Below, one piece after another: positions 19,801 through 27,073 of a DNA stretch of 64,000 bases. Below the pieces are notes generated by a model, which worked only from the letters and a program-made list of their open reading frames with translations, did no database searches and had not been told where the DNA came from. The first letter of the stretch is position 1. Each line of letters opens with the position of its first letter. The position numbers and the translations under genes are program-made. Location: positions 4,880,501-4,944,500 of the forward strand of contig NZ_CP089211.1 of the NCBI RefSeq assembly GCF_021183825.1, written 5' to 3'. The DNA is from Sinomicrobium kalidii. GTDB lineage: Bacteria > Bacteroidota > Bacteroidia > Flavobacteriales > Flavobacteriaceae.

Positions 19801-21262
19801 AGCCAAACCGACCGAAATGTTGGATATCGGCTCAGAAGGTGTACGTATCCGCGATATCAATACTGCTCCCTATGCAGGTGATACGGCAACCGATAATGTT
19901 GTGGTCGCTGATGCCAATGGGGTATTAAAAACAGTAGCTGTCGGAGATGTAGGGAATACATCTGTTGTGACCCAGGTTGTAACAGGAAATACCATTGCAA
20001 CTCATGATGACGGTACGGGAAATGTGGTAAATATTGAAGAAACAGTAACAACGTTAGGAATAACGGCAGGTGAATTGGTCTATGCCAATGAGGATGGTAG
20101 CAATACCAATGTAGGACTGATCTCCGCAGATGCCAGCAATGGCATTATTGCCGGGACCGACGGCGCCTTGTTTGCAGATGTTTCAGCTTTGGAGCCCTGG
20201 TTTAGTGCTGATACGAATACCGGTGCAACCCTGAATACCGAAGATATCTATCATTTTGGTTACGTAGGTATCGGCACCGAAGTGCCCGATAGAGCACTGT
20301 TGATTGAAAATAATAATATCGATGATACCAAGGATGATATTATGATCAGAACCTATAGTGGTACCTCCAACAACACACCCGCTATAAATTTGAGAAGAGC
20401 TGCGGGAACGGCAGGTGCACCGGAGAATCTTGTTGATGGAGATAATATTGGTGCCTTGGCTTTCACGGCTTATTCCAATGGGAGTTTTGGTTCGTGGCAT
20501 CAAACCGGTTTGAGGGCCTACTATAAAGGGGATGGTGTAAGTAATGAGACAGAGCTGGAGTTCCGGACCTCTGATGCCAGTCAAATGTATATTACCAAAG
20601 ATGGCAATATCAATTTTGTCCAATACCCCAACACCCGTGACGATAGCGGAATCGCCGCTGTAGAGAACCTGTTGTATACAGATGCCTTTGGGAATATGCT
20701 TTCTGCACCTATGGCAAATGTAGTGGCAGAGCCCTGGTTCGATCAGGCCACCAATACACAGGCCACACAAAACACCCAGGATATCTACCAGATGGGTAAA
20801 GTGGGAATCCTGACTAATAATATGCTGGGCACGACAGACCCGGATGTAGTGCTGGCCATAAACGGTAAAATGCTAACTCCGGTTTCCGTTTATGCCGACT
20901 ATGTATTTGAAGACTATTTTGAAGGTTTTTCCGGGCTAAACACTGACTATTCGTTCAAATCATTGGAAGAAGTGGAGCAGTTTATCAACAAAAACCGCCA
21001 TTTGCCCGGCATTACCAAAATAGATGCCCTGGCAAAAACTGAAAAAGGAGACTATATCATCAATCCTTCCGAGCTTTCGGTACAGGTACTGGAGAAAGTG
21101 GAAGAATTGTATCTCCACACTATAGAACAGCAAAAACTTTTGAAGGACAAAAAGAAGGAGATTTTTGAGTTAAGAAGGGAGGTTGACGACCTTAAAGGAG
21201 AAACCCGGAATCTCAGAGAGCGCCTGGAGCGTCTGGAACAATTATTACCGGAAAAACAATAG
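13823..21262 (+). CDS. Giant secreted repeat protein, tail-fibre/adhesin-like (2,479 aa)
   Basis: Signal peptide (RILLLLIFSFCVFGLYAQ), then the Bacteroidota surface-protein start VGVGTPMPDNSAQLDVVASD and DKGMLIPRV. Residues ~135-1715 are repeats built on VDNGDGTxTYTDEDG: seven 78-residue units, a mixed linker with two ATNVQ[ED]A[IL]DEI phage-fibre-like motifs, then 12.5 units of 66 residues. About 1740-2080 holds YadA-head-like short repeats (FGDGNEAAGANSFTAG, VFGIDNN, LGQNNT, VVIGRRNA). Later are 'LDIGSEGVRIRDI' and 'IGTEVPDRALLIENN' segments. The end has FEGFSGLNTDYSFKSLEEVE and NRHLPGI, followed by a coiled coil. The mature protein is very acidic and Thr-rich. A cell-surface fibre or adhesin is the best guess; no type A/B secretion domain is visible at its end. 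The antisense ORFs across it are repeat shadows. Confidence 0.85.
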   Translation: MKRILLLLIFSFCVFGLYAQVGVGTPMPDNSAQLDVVASDKGMLIPRVALTSSTDAMTIANGNINSLLVFNTATVADISPGYYYWYEDKWLRIVNSEDAIGGGDLPDNVMVFNPVTNEFTYIDENGDTQVVNIEEIVQANETLTPLINNGDGTYTYTDEEGTETIVDIPASVAENIRNEGDIYNEILNTITANSDALVDNGDGTFTHTAADGTVVTFDANTTTVTDNGDGTYTITNADGTTMTIDVVGDVVENIQNEGDIYNEILNTITANSDALVDNGDGTFTHTAADGTVVTFDANTTTVTDNGDGTYTITNADGTTMTLDVVGDVVENIQNEGDIYNEILNTITANSDALVDNGDGTFTHTAADGTVVTFDANTTTVTDNGDGTYTITNADGTTMTLDVVGDVVENIQNEGDIYNEILNTITANSDALVDNGDGTFTHTAADGTVVTFDANTTTVTDNGDGTYTITNADGTTMTLDVVGDVVENIQNEGDIYNEILNTITANSDALVDNGDGTFTHTAADGTVVTFDANTTTVTDNGDGTYTITNADGTTMTLDVVGDVVENIQNEGDIYNEILNTITANSDALVDNGDGTFTHTAADGTVVTFDANTTTVTDNGDGTYTITNADGTTMTLDVVGDVVENIQNEGDIYNEILNTITANSDALVDNGDGTFTHTAADGTVVTFDANTTALVDNIDGTYTLTNADGTTITVDTNADTSAYDNTTSGLAATNVQEALDEIAATAGIVSPLVDNGDGTFTYTDEAGVVTTFDANTTTLVDNTDGTYTLTNADGTTITVDTNADTSAYDNTTSGLTATNVQDAIDEINTAAGNVALVDNGDGTYTFTDATGTVTTISDTSISTLVDNGDGTVTYTDETGTTTTVDYATMIDTFETLTTIVDNGDGTFTYTDEDGNPTTIDIANLETLTTLVDNGDGTVTYTDEDGVATTVDYATMIDTFETLTTIVDNGDGTFTYTDEDGNPTIIDVSNLETLTTLVDNGDGTVTYTDEDGVATTVDYATMIDTFETLTTIVDNGDGTFTYTDEDGTPTIIDIANLETLTTLVDNGDGTVTYTDEDGVTTTVDYATMIDTFETLTTIVDNGDGTFTYTDEDGNPTTINIANLETLTTLVDNGDGTVTYTDEDGVATTVDYATMIDTFETLTTIVDNGDGTFTYTDEDGNPTIIDVSNLETLTTLVDNGDGTVTYTDEDGVTTTVDYATMIDTFETLTTIVDNGDGTFTYTDEDGNPTTIDIANLETLTTLVDNGDGTVTYTDEDGVATTVDYATMIDTFETLTTIVDNGDGTFTYTDEDGNPTIIDVSNLETLTTLVDNGDGTVTYTDEDGVTTTVDYATMIDTFETLTTIVDNGDGTFTYTDEDGNPTIIDVSNLETLTTLVDNGDGTVTYTDEDGVATTVDYATMIDTFETLTTIVDNGDGTFTYTDEDGTPTIIDIANLETLTTLVDNGDGTVTYTDEDGVTTTVDYATMIDTFETLTTIVDNGDGTFTYTDEDGTPTTIDIANLETLTTLVDNGDGTVTYTDEDGVATTVDYATMIDTFETLTTIVDNGDGTFTYTDEDGTPTIIDIANLETLTTLVDNGDGTVTYTDEDGVTTTVDYATMIDTFETLTTIVDNGDGTFTYTDEDGNPTIIDVSNLETLTTLVDNGDGTVTYTDEDGVTTTVDYATMIDTFETLTTIVDNGDGTFTYTDEDGNPTIIDVSNLETLTSMVQDDLTGVITYTDEDGVASTAEVISADANNLVQVGTDGGSFIDATTLTEPWFDQATDTEATLNTQNIYQMGNVAIQKTDNYTGTALDVEGAVRGGTNQTGTVGVNSAAFGDGNEAAGANSFTAGINNTVWGTASAVFGIDNNIGGAVNESNWSLVAGLRNQTASGRNYIFGMDNTVVTQATGNVDNYILGQNNTLNGRVTAAIGGELVTNTGYQVVIGRRNAIQTSGDSDPSSLIASTDPVFQVGVGSAGLENAMTILHNSHTGIGIAGTEAAAKPTEMLDIGSEGVRIRDINTAPYAGDTATDNVVVADANGVLKTVAVGDVGNTSVVTQVVTGNTIATHDDGTGNVVNIEETVTTLGITAGELVYANEDGSNTNVGLISADASNGIIAGTDGALFADVSALEPWFSADTNTGATLNTEDIYHFGYVGIGTEVPDRALLIENNNIDDTKDDIMIRTYSGTSNNTPAINLRRAAGTAGAPENLVDGDNIGALAFTAYSNGSFGSWHQTGLRAYYKGDGVSNETELEFRTSDASQMYITKDGNINFVQYPNTRDDSGIAAVENLLYTDAFGNMLSAPMANVVAEPWFDQATNTQATQNTQDIYQMGKVGILTNNMLGTTDPDVVLAINGKMLTPVSVYADYVFEDYFEGFSGLNTDYSFKSLEEVEQFINKNRHLPGITKIDALAKTEKGDYIINPSELSVQVLEKVEELYLHTIEQQKLLKDKKKEIFELRREVDDLKGETRNLRERLERLEQLLPEKQ
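14354..15892 (+). repeat. Coding tandem repeat, 234-bp unit, ~6.6 copies
   Basis: Unit starts fall at 14354, 14588, 14822, 15056, 15290, 15524 and 15758, exactly 234 bp (78 codons) apart. Each unit reads NEGDIYNEILNTITANSDAL, then two VDNGDGT/TDNGDGT hairpin-like sub-units, then VVGDVVENIQ. Differences are nearly all synonymous, pointing to recent duplication or gene conversion. Confidence 0.92.
16496..18976 (+). repeat. Coding tandem repeat, 198-bp unit, ~12.5 copies
   Basis: Starts of the ETLTTI codons recur every 198 bp from 16496 to 18872 (13 starts). Each unit has two 33-residue halves: TIVDNGDGTFTYTDEDGNPT and TLVDNGDGTVTYTDEDGVAT followed by TVDYATMIDTF. Variants (GNPTTIDIAN, GNPTIIDVSN, GTPTIIDIAN; GVATT, GVTTT) alternate in blocks, so multi-unit (396 bp or longer) duplications have occurred. 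Confidence 0.92.
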
Positions 21263-21330
21263 TAATAAAAGCCCTGGTATTCGGAAGAGATAAACCTGAA
21301 ATCTTATTTAATTATTACTAAAAATCTTTT

Positions 21331-22149
21331 ATGCGCTCAATAATGAAAACCAACATTGCGATAATGCCTTTAATTCTCTGTTTTTGTTCGCTGGCACGGG
21401 CACAAACGGGTATTAATACAACTACACCGGATCCCAGTTCGGTTCTGGATATAGAAAGTACCGATAAAGGTTTATTGATACCCCGGGTCTTTTTAACCGC
21501 TGTAACGGATGCAACAACCATTACAAGTCCGGCAAAGAGTTTAGTGGTCTTTAATACAAACACCAATATCCTGGAAATGCCTTATGGCGAAGGATTGTAT
21601 TATAATTCAGGGACCCCGGGAGATCCTGTCTGGGATAAGCTCGCTACTCAAGAAAGTGAATTTACACTTCAGGATATCGTGTCACTGGTAGCAACCGCTC
21701 CTGTGGATGTGTCCGCCGGAACCCGGGATGATATCGATATAGGAATGTCCGTTGAAATAACTGTACTGGCCGACACTATTGCGAAAATACTTTTGGATTA
21801 CAGTGTCCCGATGGGAACAAACCCATTGGATAGTTCGAATGATAATGTTGGCGGGTATTTCGGAATACGCTTTTTGAAAAATGGAACCGAAGAGCCTATG
21901 GGCTCAAGGAAATTTTCGGTACCCTTTTCCAATTCGGGCACTCACATAGTTAGCGTTGGAGGCAAGTTTACGGAGGAAGTAGTCAATAATACGGCATCTG
22001 ATATTACGATCACCTATACGCTGAACGGATATATTGAAAGTACGGATACAGGGACACGTTTTAATATGGCGGCCGTTGACCCCGATCCTAATTTTAACTG
22101 GGGGCGTGCTGCTATGACGGCAACGGTTTTTGTTAAAAATGATAGTTAG
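21331..22149 (+). CDS. Small secreted 'GINT' surface protein
   Basis: A 272-residue exported protein. ATG 21331 or the in-frame ATG 21343 starts a signal peptide ending CFCSLARAQ. The mature start TGINTTTPDPSSVLDIESTD then DKGLLIPRVFLT is the same module as at the start of the giant protein upstream. The following FNTNTNILEMPYGEGLYYNS matches the 'LVFNT..GLYYW..' second part of the module. The C-terminal ~150 residues form a beta-rich domain (IAKILLDYSVPM, GGYFGIRFLKNG, DITITYTLNGYIES) that I do not recognise. First of five small relatives in a row on the same strand; probably a surface partner of the giant protein. Confidence 0.75.
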   Translation: MRSIMKTNIAIMPLILCFCSLARAQTGINTTTPDPSSVLDIESTDKGLLIPRVFLTAVTDATTITSPAKSLVVFNTNTNILEMPYGEGLYYNSGTPGDPVWDKLATQESEFTLQDIVSLVATAPVDVSAGTRDDIDIGMSVEITVLADTIAKILLDYSVPMGTNPLDSSNDNVGGYFGIRFLKNGTEEPMGSRKFSVPFSNSGTHIVSVGGKFTEEVVNNTASDITITYTLNGYIESTDTGTRFNMAAVDPDPNFNWGRAAMTATVFVKNDS

Positions 22150-22232
22150 TAAGAAAATGGCAGTCCGGATTTTACAGCCATATTATAAACGAAGGATTTA
22201 TTAGGGTTGTGTTTTGGTTTAGATTGGATTGG

Positions 22233-22257
22233 CCCGGAGCAATACAAGGGCTCCGGG
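22233..22257 (+). terminator. GC-rich hairpin between surface-protein genes
   Basis: CCCGGAGC (22233-22240) pairs with GCTCCGGG (22250-22257) over a 9-nt loop, 84-108 bp after the preceding stop codon. There is no T-tract, so it may attenuate rather than end transcription. Confidence 0.45.
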
Positions 22258-22291
22258 TCAATAACCCGAATTCAAATAAAAAGGTGAATTA

Positions 22292-23002
22292 ATGAAGTTC
22301 AGAAGAAAACAAATACAGTTCGTCAATATGACAAAAGTTCTTTTCACAATCGGATCTTTTCTGATGATGTTGGATGTTTTCGGGCAGACAGCAGGGATCA
22401 ATACGCAAAACCCGACAGAAACACTCGATGTAAACGGAAATGTACGGGTACGCGACATTAACGCGAATGTAGGCGATGGCACTATAGACCGTAGGGTAGT
22501 AGCCGATGCGGATGGAGTGTTAAAAACGTTGGACTCGGATGATTATACGTTTTTTCATTCGCGGTTAACTACAGATCAGACCCTGTCGAGTGATGCACTT
22601 GCAAATACGATATTGTTTGACACCCCGATAGCAACTTCACCCTTTTATAGCTATGATAATGCTACGGGAATATTAACATTTAATGCCCCGGGTTTATACC
22701 ATATAATGTTACAAGGTGGGTTTACGGAATTTATAGCAGGGAATCATTTGCTTTTGGGAATACTTGACAATACGACAGGCCTGTATATTGGCAGGGGAAG
22801 CCATTGGACGGCCGTGGATCGTTCCGGAGGTGTCGGGCAGATATTCAATTATATTACGATGATCAATGTTCCGGGTGCCGGTTTTCAGATACGTTGTATT
22901 GCTTATGCAAGTAGTTCCGGGAATGGCGTGCTGTTGGCAAATGAGTCGGGAGCATCAGGCTCCGGTAATGTAACCAATATTACGATACACAAAACAAAGT
23001 AG
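22292..23002 (+). CDS. Small secreted 'GINT' protein with C1q/TNF-like domain
   Basis: A 236-residue exported protein. The signal peptide is clearest from ATG 22328 (KVLFTIGSFLMMLDVFGQ); ATG 22292 would add 12 residues. The mature part begins AGINTQNPTETLDVNGNVRV then RDINANVGD, a tail-fibre-like 'LDVNGNVRVRD' module. The C-terminal ~130 residues look like a C1q/TNF-type jelly roll: GILTFNAPGLYHIMLQGGF, then FEFI-like strands, GAGFQIRCIAYASSSG and a last strand VTNITIHK. Such domains in bacteria form trimeric heads on fibres. It is preceded by a hairpin and followed after 50 bp by the next relative. Confidence 0.72.
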   Translation: MKFRRKQIQFVNMTKVLFTIGSFLMMLDVFGQTAGINTQNPTETLDVNGNVRVRDINANVGDGTIDRRVVADADGVLKTLDSDDYTFFHSRLTTDQTLSSDALANTILFDTPIATSPFYSYDNATGILTFNAPGLYHIMLQGGFTEFIAGNHLLLGILDNTTGLYIGRGSHWTAVDRSGGVGQIFNYITMINVPGAGFQIRCIAYASSSGNGVLLANESGASGSGNVTNITIHKTK

Positions 23003-23052
23003 ATTTTTAGCTGTGCCAATTGAAAAGTAATAGTGATAAAATAGAATGGATT

Positions 23053-23808
23053 ATGACAGGTAAAATCAAGGATATGATACTAACGATAGCTACAATAGGA
23101 CTTCTTTTAGTCACATTGAATGTTTTCGGACAAAATTCGGGTATTAACACCACAAGTCCGGACGCCATGCTGCACATTGAGCCATCCAGTAAAACCAATC
23201 CCACAGGAGCAGACGGGGTATTGATTCCCAGAATGGCAGATTATCCCGGCAATGGGGTTGAAAAAGGACAGTTAATTTACTTGCTAAACCACCCCACAGA
23301 CCAGGAAGGCTTTTATTTTTGGGATGGCACTACCTGGGTATGGCTCATTAATAATTATGAAAGAACCATTGATGTAGCTACTTATGTGGCAAGTGGTAGT
23401 GGATACACAGGTACAGGAAACAGCAGAGTTGTTAATTTCTCCAGAATTGATGCTTTTGATCCTACAGGATTTACGGTTTCTGCAAATAATATAACGGTAG
23501 GGAAGTCCGGAAAGTATTTGGTAACATTTACATCCAGTGTTAAAAGGACAGGAGTTCAATCGGGGGCCAGCCAGGCAAATTTCACCTATCAGCTGTTTGG
23601 AAATGGTGTTCCATTGCCGCTTTCAACAGGAAGGGTCACTGCTTCCACTTCTAATGAGATTCCATGTGCTACCAGTGCTGCGTTCAGTACAATTGTGGAT
23701 CTGGAGGCTGGTGATGTGCTGCGAGTAGACGTTATTAGAAGTAATGAAGACCCACAGGCCTTTACCGGTTATGGAATCAATGGTTTGACTTTAACTTTTT
23801 TACGTTGA
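23053..23808 (+). CDS. Small secreted 'GINT' protein with C1q/TNF-like domain
   Basis: A 251-residue exported protein. I prefer ATG 23053 to the upstream TTG at 23020 because it places a normal signal peptide (TIATIGLLLVTLNVFGQ) at the N-terminus. The mature start NSGINTTSPDAMLHIEPSSK then GVLIPRM and GQLIYLLNHPTDQEGFYFWD carries the shared module. The C-terminal domain (about 115-251) has C1q-like strands: FTVSANNITVGKSGKYLVTF, ANFTYQLFGNGVPL, IVDLEAGDVLRVDVIR and a final NGLTLTFLR. It is 4 bp from the TTG start, or 10 bp from the ATG start, of the next gene, so they are co-translated. Confidence 0.75.
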   Translation: MTGKIKDMILTIATIGLLLVTLNVFGQNSGINTTSPDAMLHIEPSSKTNPTGADGVLIPRMADYPGNGVEKGQLIYLLNHPTDQEGFYFWDGTTWVWLINNYERTIDVATYVASGSGYTGTGNSRVVNFSRIDAFDPTGFTVSANNITVGKSGKYLVTFTSSVKRTGVQSGASQANFTYQLFGNGVPLPLSTGRVTASTSNEIPCATSAAFSTIVDLEAGDVLRVDVIRSNEDPQAFTGYGINGLTLTFLR

Positions 23809-23818
23809 TTAGTTGCTT

Positions 23819-24607
23819 ATGAAAAATACATCAAAAATAATTTTAGCCTTTACATTAGTGTCTTTTCTGATATGGACACCTGTTTTTTCTCAGGTTGGGC
23901 TTACAGGGGTAAACGTTTTAGAACCCAAAGCTTCACTTCATGTGGAGCCTTTGGATAATATAACCCCGGAAACAGGTGCCGGGATTTTGATTCCTTCTGT
24001 CACCCAGTTTTCTACGGTTAACCCCGGTGCCGCACAATATGGCATGTTGGTGTTCAGGTCTGAAGTAACGAGTAGTGGCTTTGAGGGTTTTTACTATTGG
24101 GACAATCCAAACACCACTTGGGAGTATATCGTTACCGAAAAAATTACAGAGCTCGATCTAAACAAGTCTTCGGCTTATGGCACTGCTTTTGAAACCGATA
24201 TCGTTTCCGGGAACACCAATTATGTAAAAGTGCCTTTTGAAGTGGTCGAGTCGCCCAAAGCATCCTATTTTATAGATGCCAATGGTGATTTAAACATCGG
24301 CCAAACGGGCGATTACTACATTTCATTTACCGGAGGTGTAAACAAACCCAATACAGGTGAAAATTTTGCAGAAGGCATTTCAACGGCAATATTCGTGAAT
24401 GGCGGGATCAATGTTAATTTGATATCAAATACCGTTTTTCCTTCGGTTTTAAACAATTCCCGTTCTGTAACTTTTGCCATATCGAGTAGCGTAACCTTGC
24501 AGGCAGGCGATAAAATATCATTAAGAACACAACGAAAATCAGCAACACAATCAGGCACTTTAACCGTCAATTCACCTTTTACATTAATCGTATCTTATTT
24601 AGAATAA
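23819..24607 (+). CDS. Small secreted 'GVN' protein with C1q/TNF-like domain
   Basis: A 262-residue exported protein. ATG 23819 starts a signal peptide (KIILAFTLVSFLIWTPVFSQ); the TTG at 23813 is two codons upstream. The module reads TGVNVLEPKASLHVEPLD, GAGILIPSVTQFS, YGMLVFRS and GFEGFYYWDNPNTTWEYI. The C-terminal domain has ANGDLNIGQTGDYYISFTGG, TAIFVNGGINVNLIS, SSVTLQAGDKISLRTQR and a last strand PFTLIVSYLE, a typical C1q-like strand order ending at the C-terminus. It is closely similar in plan to its two neighbours, an expanded family generated by old duplications. Confidence 0.75.
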   Translation: MKNTSKIILAFTLVSFLIWTPVFSQVGLTGVNVLEPKASLHVEPLDNITPETGAGILIPSVTQFSTVNPGAAQYGMLVFRSEVTSSGFEGFYYWDNPNTTWEYIVTEKITELDLNKSSAYGTAFETDIVSGNTNYVKVPFEVVESPKASYFIDANGDLNIGQTGDYYISFTGGVNKPNTGENFAEGISTAIFVNGGINVNLISNTVFPSVLNNSRSVTFAISSSVTLQAGDKISLRTQRKSATQSGTLTVNSPFTLIVSYLE

Positions 24608-24610
24608 ATC

Positions 24611-25405
24611 ATGAAAAATTATATATCCTTATTCTTATTCCTGATTTCCTTGCAAATGTTAGCGCAAGGTACTGTTGGTATTAACGAGTTAGATCCTAAA
24701 ACAACTATGGATATTAATGCCACAGACCCGACAAACCCGGATTTTGATGAAGGAATTATTGTGCCCAGAGTTACAAACTTAAATGTAACAGACCCTAAAG
24801 AAGCGGGCTTGTTGGTTTTTTATGAGTCTCCTGATAATGACAGAGGCTTCTATTGGTGGGATGGGGCCACATGGTGGCCTTTTATTTCTGTTTCTCAGGT
24901 TACTGCAGATTTGACAATTGCCCATGCCTTTTGTAAAAATACCTTTAGAGAAGGTGATATGACGGCAAATACTGCAACCAATCTCAGAACCATCGAGTTT
25001 GACGGTTTTAAAACAAATGATGTTGGAAATTACGAAGTAAACCTGGATGGAGAGTTGGTTGTTAAGAGAGGAGGAAAGTATCATGTATATGGTGTAGTAA
25101 ATGTCAGGCATGTTTCTGCAAGCACCGGTGCAGGCAGAAGAGACGCCCTGGAAGCAAAGCTTTATGTGAACGGAACCGATGCCTCTGCTACAAATGGCAA
25201 TTTGAATATTGAAGGAGCCAACAGCTTCCCGACTGGAAATTTTACCATAGTCATGTTTATGTCCGGGGTTTTGCATTTGGATGATAACGATAGGTTGCTG
25301 TTTAAAGTAAATAGATACTACAGAGATGCAGATTCTCCAATAACTATAAGACCGGATCCGGATGCGTTATCAAATCTTACCTTAAAATATTTGGGAGATT
25401 TTTAA
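24611..25405 (+). CDS. Small secreted 'GIN' protein with C1q/TNF-like domain
   Basis: A 264-residue exported protein starting 3 bp after the previous stop. Signal peptide ISLFLFLISLQMLAQ. The module is GTVGINELDPKTTMDINATD, EGIIVPRVTNLN, AGLLVFYESPDNDRGFYWWD. The C-terminal domain contains GELVVKRGGKYHVYGVVNVR, EAKLYVNGTDAS, VLHLDDNDRLLFKVNRYYR and LSNLTLKYLGDF, again C1q-like. It closes the run of five small relatives; the next gene is 139 bp away and is a different kind of secreted protein. Confidence 0.75.
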   Translation: MKNYISLFLFLISLQMLAQGTVGINELDPKTTMDINATDPTNPDFDEGIIVPRVTNLNVTDPKEAGLLVFYESPDNDRGFYWWDGATWWPFISVSQVTADLTIAHAFCKNTFREGDMTANTATNLRTIEFDGFKTNDVGNYEVNLDGELVVKRGGKYHVYGVVNVRHVSASTGAGRRDALEAKLYVNGTDASATNGNLNIEGANSFPTGNFTIVMFMSGVLHLDDNDRLLFKVNRYYRDADSPITIRPDPDALSNLTLKYLGDF

Positions 25406-25544
25406 ATAGTCAGATTAAGGAAGTGAAAAACTGAGAAGGAGGTATGTATAAAGACAAGAGAGGCTTATAAAAGCCATAAAAAGGCAAATAGAATTGTTGA
25501 TAGAAGAGCGCATTAGCATTTAAGGCCACTAAAAAACACAAAAA

Positions 25545-26783
25545 ATGAAGACAGTCATAAAAAAACGAATAACAGTTTTGATAGTCATAGGGTTTGCCTG
25601 CTGTATTGGTGCGTATAGCCAGACCGTCAACACCGGTGAACTGGTGATTACGCATGGGACGCAATTATCGACCCTTTACGATTTTGACAATACTGCAGAC
25701 GGTGATGTGATCAACGACGGGGAGTTCTTTGTTTACGGAAATTTCCACAATGACGGCCTGGTAACGTTCAGCCCCGGGCAAAATACGGGCTTCACCCGTT
25801 TTGAAGGACTTACGGGGATGCAGTCCATTTCCGGAAGTATGCCCAGTGCTTTCCGGGACGTGTTGTTTGATAACCCCGTTACACAGCCTGCCTTTGCACT
25901 TTCCGGGGACATAGAAATACACGGAGAAGGGATATTCAATGACGGCATTGTAGACGGGGATGAGTACGGAGGGCTGGTCACTTTTTATCCCGGGGCATTT
26001 CACAGTGAGGTAACTAATAATAGTTTTGTGGACGGGCAGGTTCGAAAAATAGGTGATGAAGCTTTCGATTATCCCATAGGCGATGACGGATATTATCGCC
26101 GGGCTTCGATGTCGCCCCCTTCCGATCTTACCGATCATTTCACCTCGCAGTATATCCTGGAAAACTCCAATCCCCTGTACACTCACAGCAGCAGGGAAGA
26201 AGAGATAAACCTTATCGACGATGCCGAATACTGGGAAATAGAGCGCACTGAAGGAGAATCCGATATCGTGCTGACCCTTACCTGGAACGAGGAAACCACT
26301 CCGGCGGAAATCCTGAGTAATGAAGAAGGCATGGCCATACACATTGTTCGCTGGGACGAAAACAGCAACATGTGGGTAGATGAAGGCGGCAGCGTGAATA
26401 TAAACAACAAGGCCGTAACTACGGCAGTATCCGGTTACGGCATCTTTACCCTTGGCAAGGTAGCCGAAGAAACTCCGGACGAAGGCCTGGTGATCTATAA
26501 CGGTCTTTCCCCGGACGGGGACGGGATGAACGATTTCTTTTATATCAAGGGAATAGATAACTACCCGGAGAATACCGTGGAAATATATAACCGTTGGGGA
26601 ATTAAAGTGTTTGATACCCAAGGGTATAATAATACCGACAGGGTATTTCGCGGATATTCCGAAGGACGTGCCACAATAAACAAAAACAAACGATTACCCA
26701 CAGGAACGTATTTCTACATTTTGAAATACAGAGCAGAAAACGGGACTATGGTGGACAGGTCGGGGTACCTGTATCTCAATTGA
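25545..26783 (+). CDS. Secreted protein with gliding-motility/T9SS type B C-terminal domain
   Basis: A 412-residue protein with a signal peptide (VIKKRITVLIVIGFACCIGAYSQ). The mid-part has beta-helix-like repeats of 'GDVINDGEFFVYGNFHNDG', 'GDIEIHGEGIFNDGIVDGD'. The last ~90 residues are a type B (CHU_C/TIGR04131-like) sorting domain: IYNGLSPDGDGMNDFFYIKG, PENTVEIYNRWGIKVFDTQG, and LPTGTYFYILKYR before SGYLYLN. Cargo with this domain crosses the outer membrane by the type IX secretion system and usually needs a SprF-like partner, which is encoded next door. Its substrate or ligand is unknown; it may help to display the upstream surface proteins. Confidence 0.88.
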   Translation: MKTVIKKRITVLIVIGFACCIGAYSQTVNTGELVITHGTQLSTLYDFDNTADGDVINDGEFFVYGNFHNDGLVTFSPGQNTGFTRFEGLTGMQSISGSMPSAFRDVLFDNPVTQPAFALSGDIEIHGEGIFNDGIVDGDEYGGLVTFYPGAFHSEVTNNSFVDGQVRKIGDEAFDYPIGDDGYYRRASMSPPSDLTDHFTSQYILENSNPLYTHSSREEEINLIDDAEYWEIERTEGESDIVLTLTWNEETTPAEILSNEEGMAIHIVRWDENSNMWVDEGGSVNINNKAVTTAVSGYGIFTLGKVAEETPDEGLVIYNGLSPDGDGMNDFFYIKGIDNYPENTVEIYNRWGIKVFDTQGYNNTDRVFRGYSEGRATINKNKRLPTGTYFYILKYRAENGTMVDRSGYLYLN

Positions 26784-27024
26784 TTGGTTAGGGTTCGATC
26801 AATGACCGGTATCCGGGAGTCAATATGTTACGATGAAGCGAAAACCCATAGTCCTGCCAATTGGTTCCCGGCGCCGGTTATTTAAAAGGAAGAAAAGGAG
26901 ATTTCAGCATACAGCGTTGCATGTAGAAAAACTAAGCATATGAAATGCCCGGTAACAAAACGGCAAACCTCCGGATCCCAATAGTTGTCGGGATCATCGG
27001 GACGATAGGTTCTCGGGGCATTCC

Positions 27025-27042
27025 TCCCGATAACCATCGGGA
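27025..27042. repeat. Short palindrome in a CCCGAT-rich leader
   Basis: TCCCGAT (27025-27031), 4-nt loop, ATCGGGA (27036-27042), within a stretch that also has GTCGGGATCATCGGGAC. It lies 32 bp before the PorP/SprF start and resembles the core of the larger palindrome at 40129-40166. Confidence 0.4.
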
Positions 27043-27073
27043 TGACCTCTTAAAAACAACTAAAAAAGAACAG

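Noticed and set aside
20183..20770. 195-aa antisense ORF inside the giant gene
   Set aside because: It lies opposite a well-supported coding frame and matches no family pattern.
25665..26621. 318-aa antisense ORF opposite the T9SS cargo gene
   Set aside because: The plus strand encodes a signal peptide and a clear type B domain; the antisense frame is only incidentally open.
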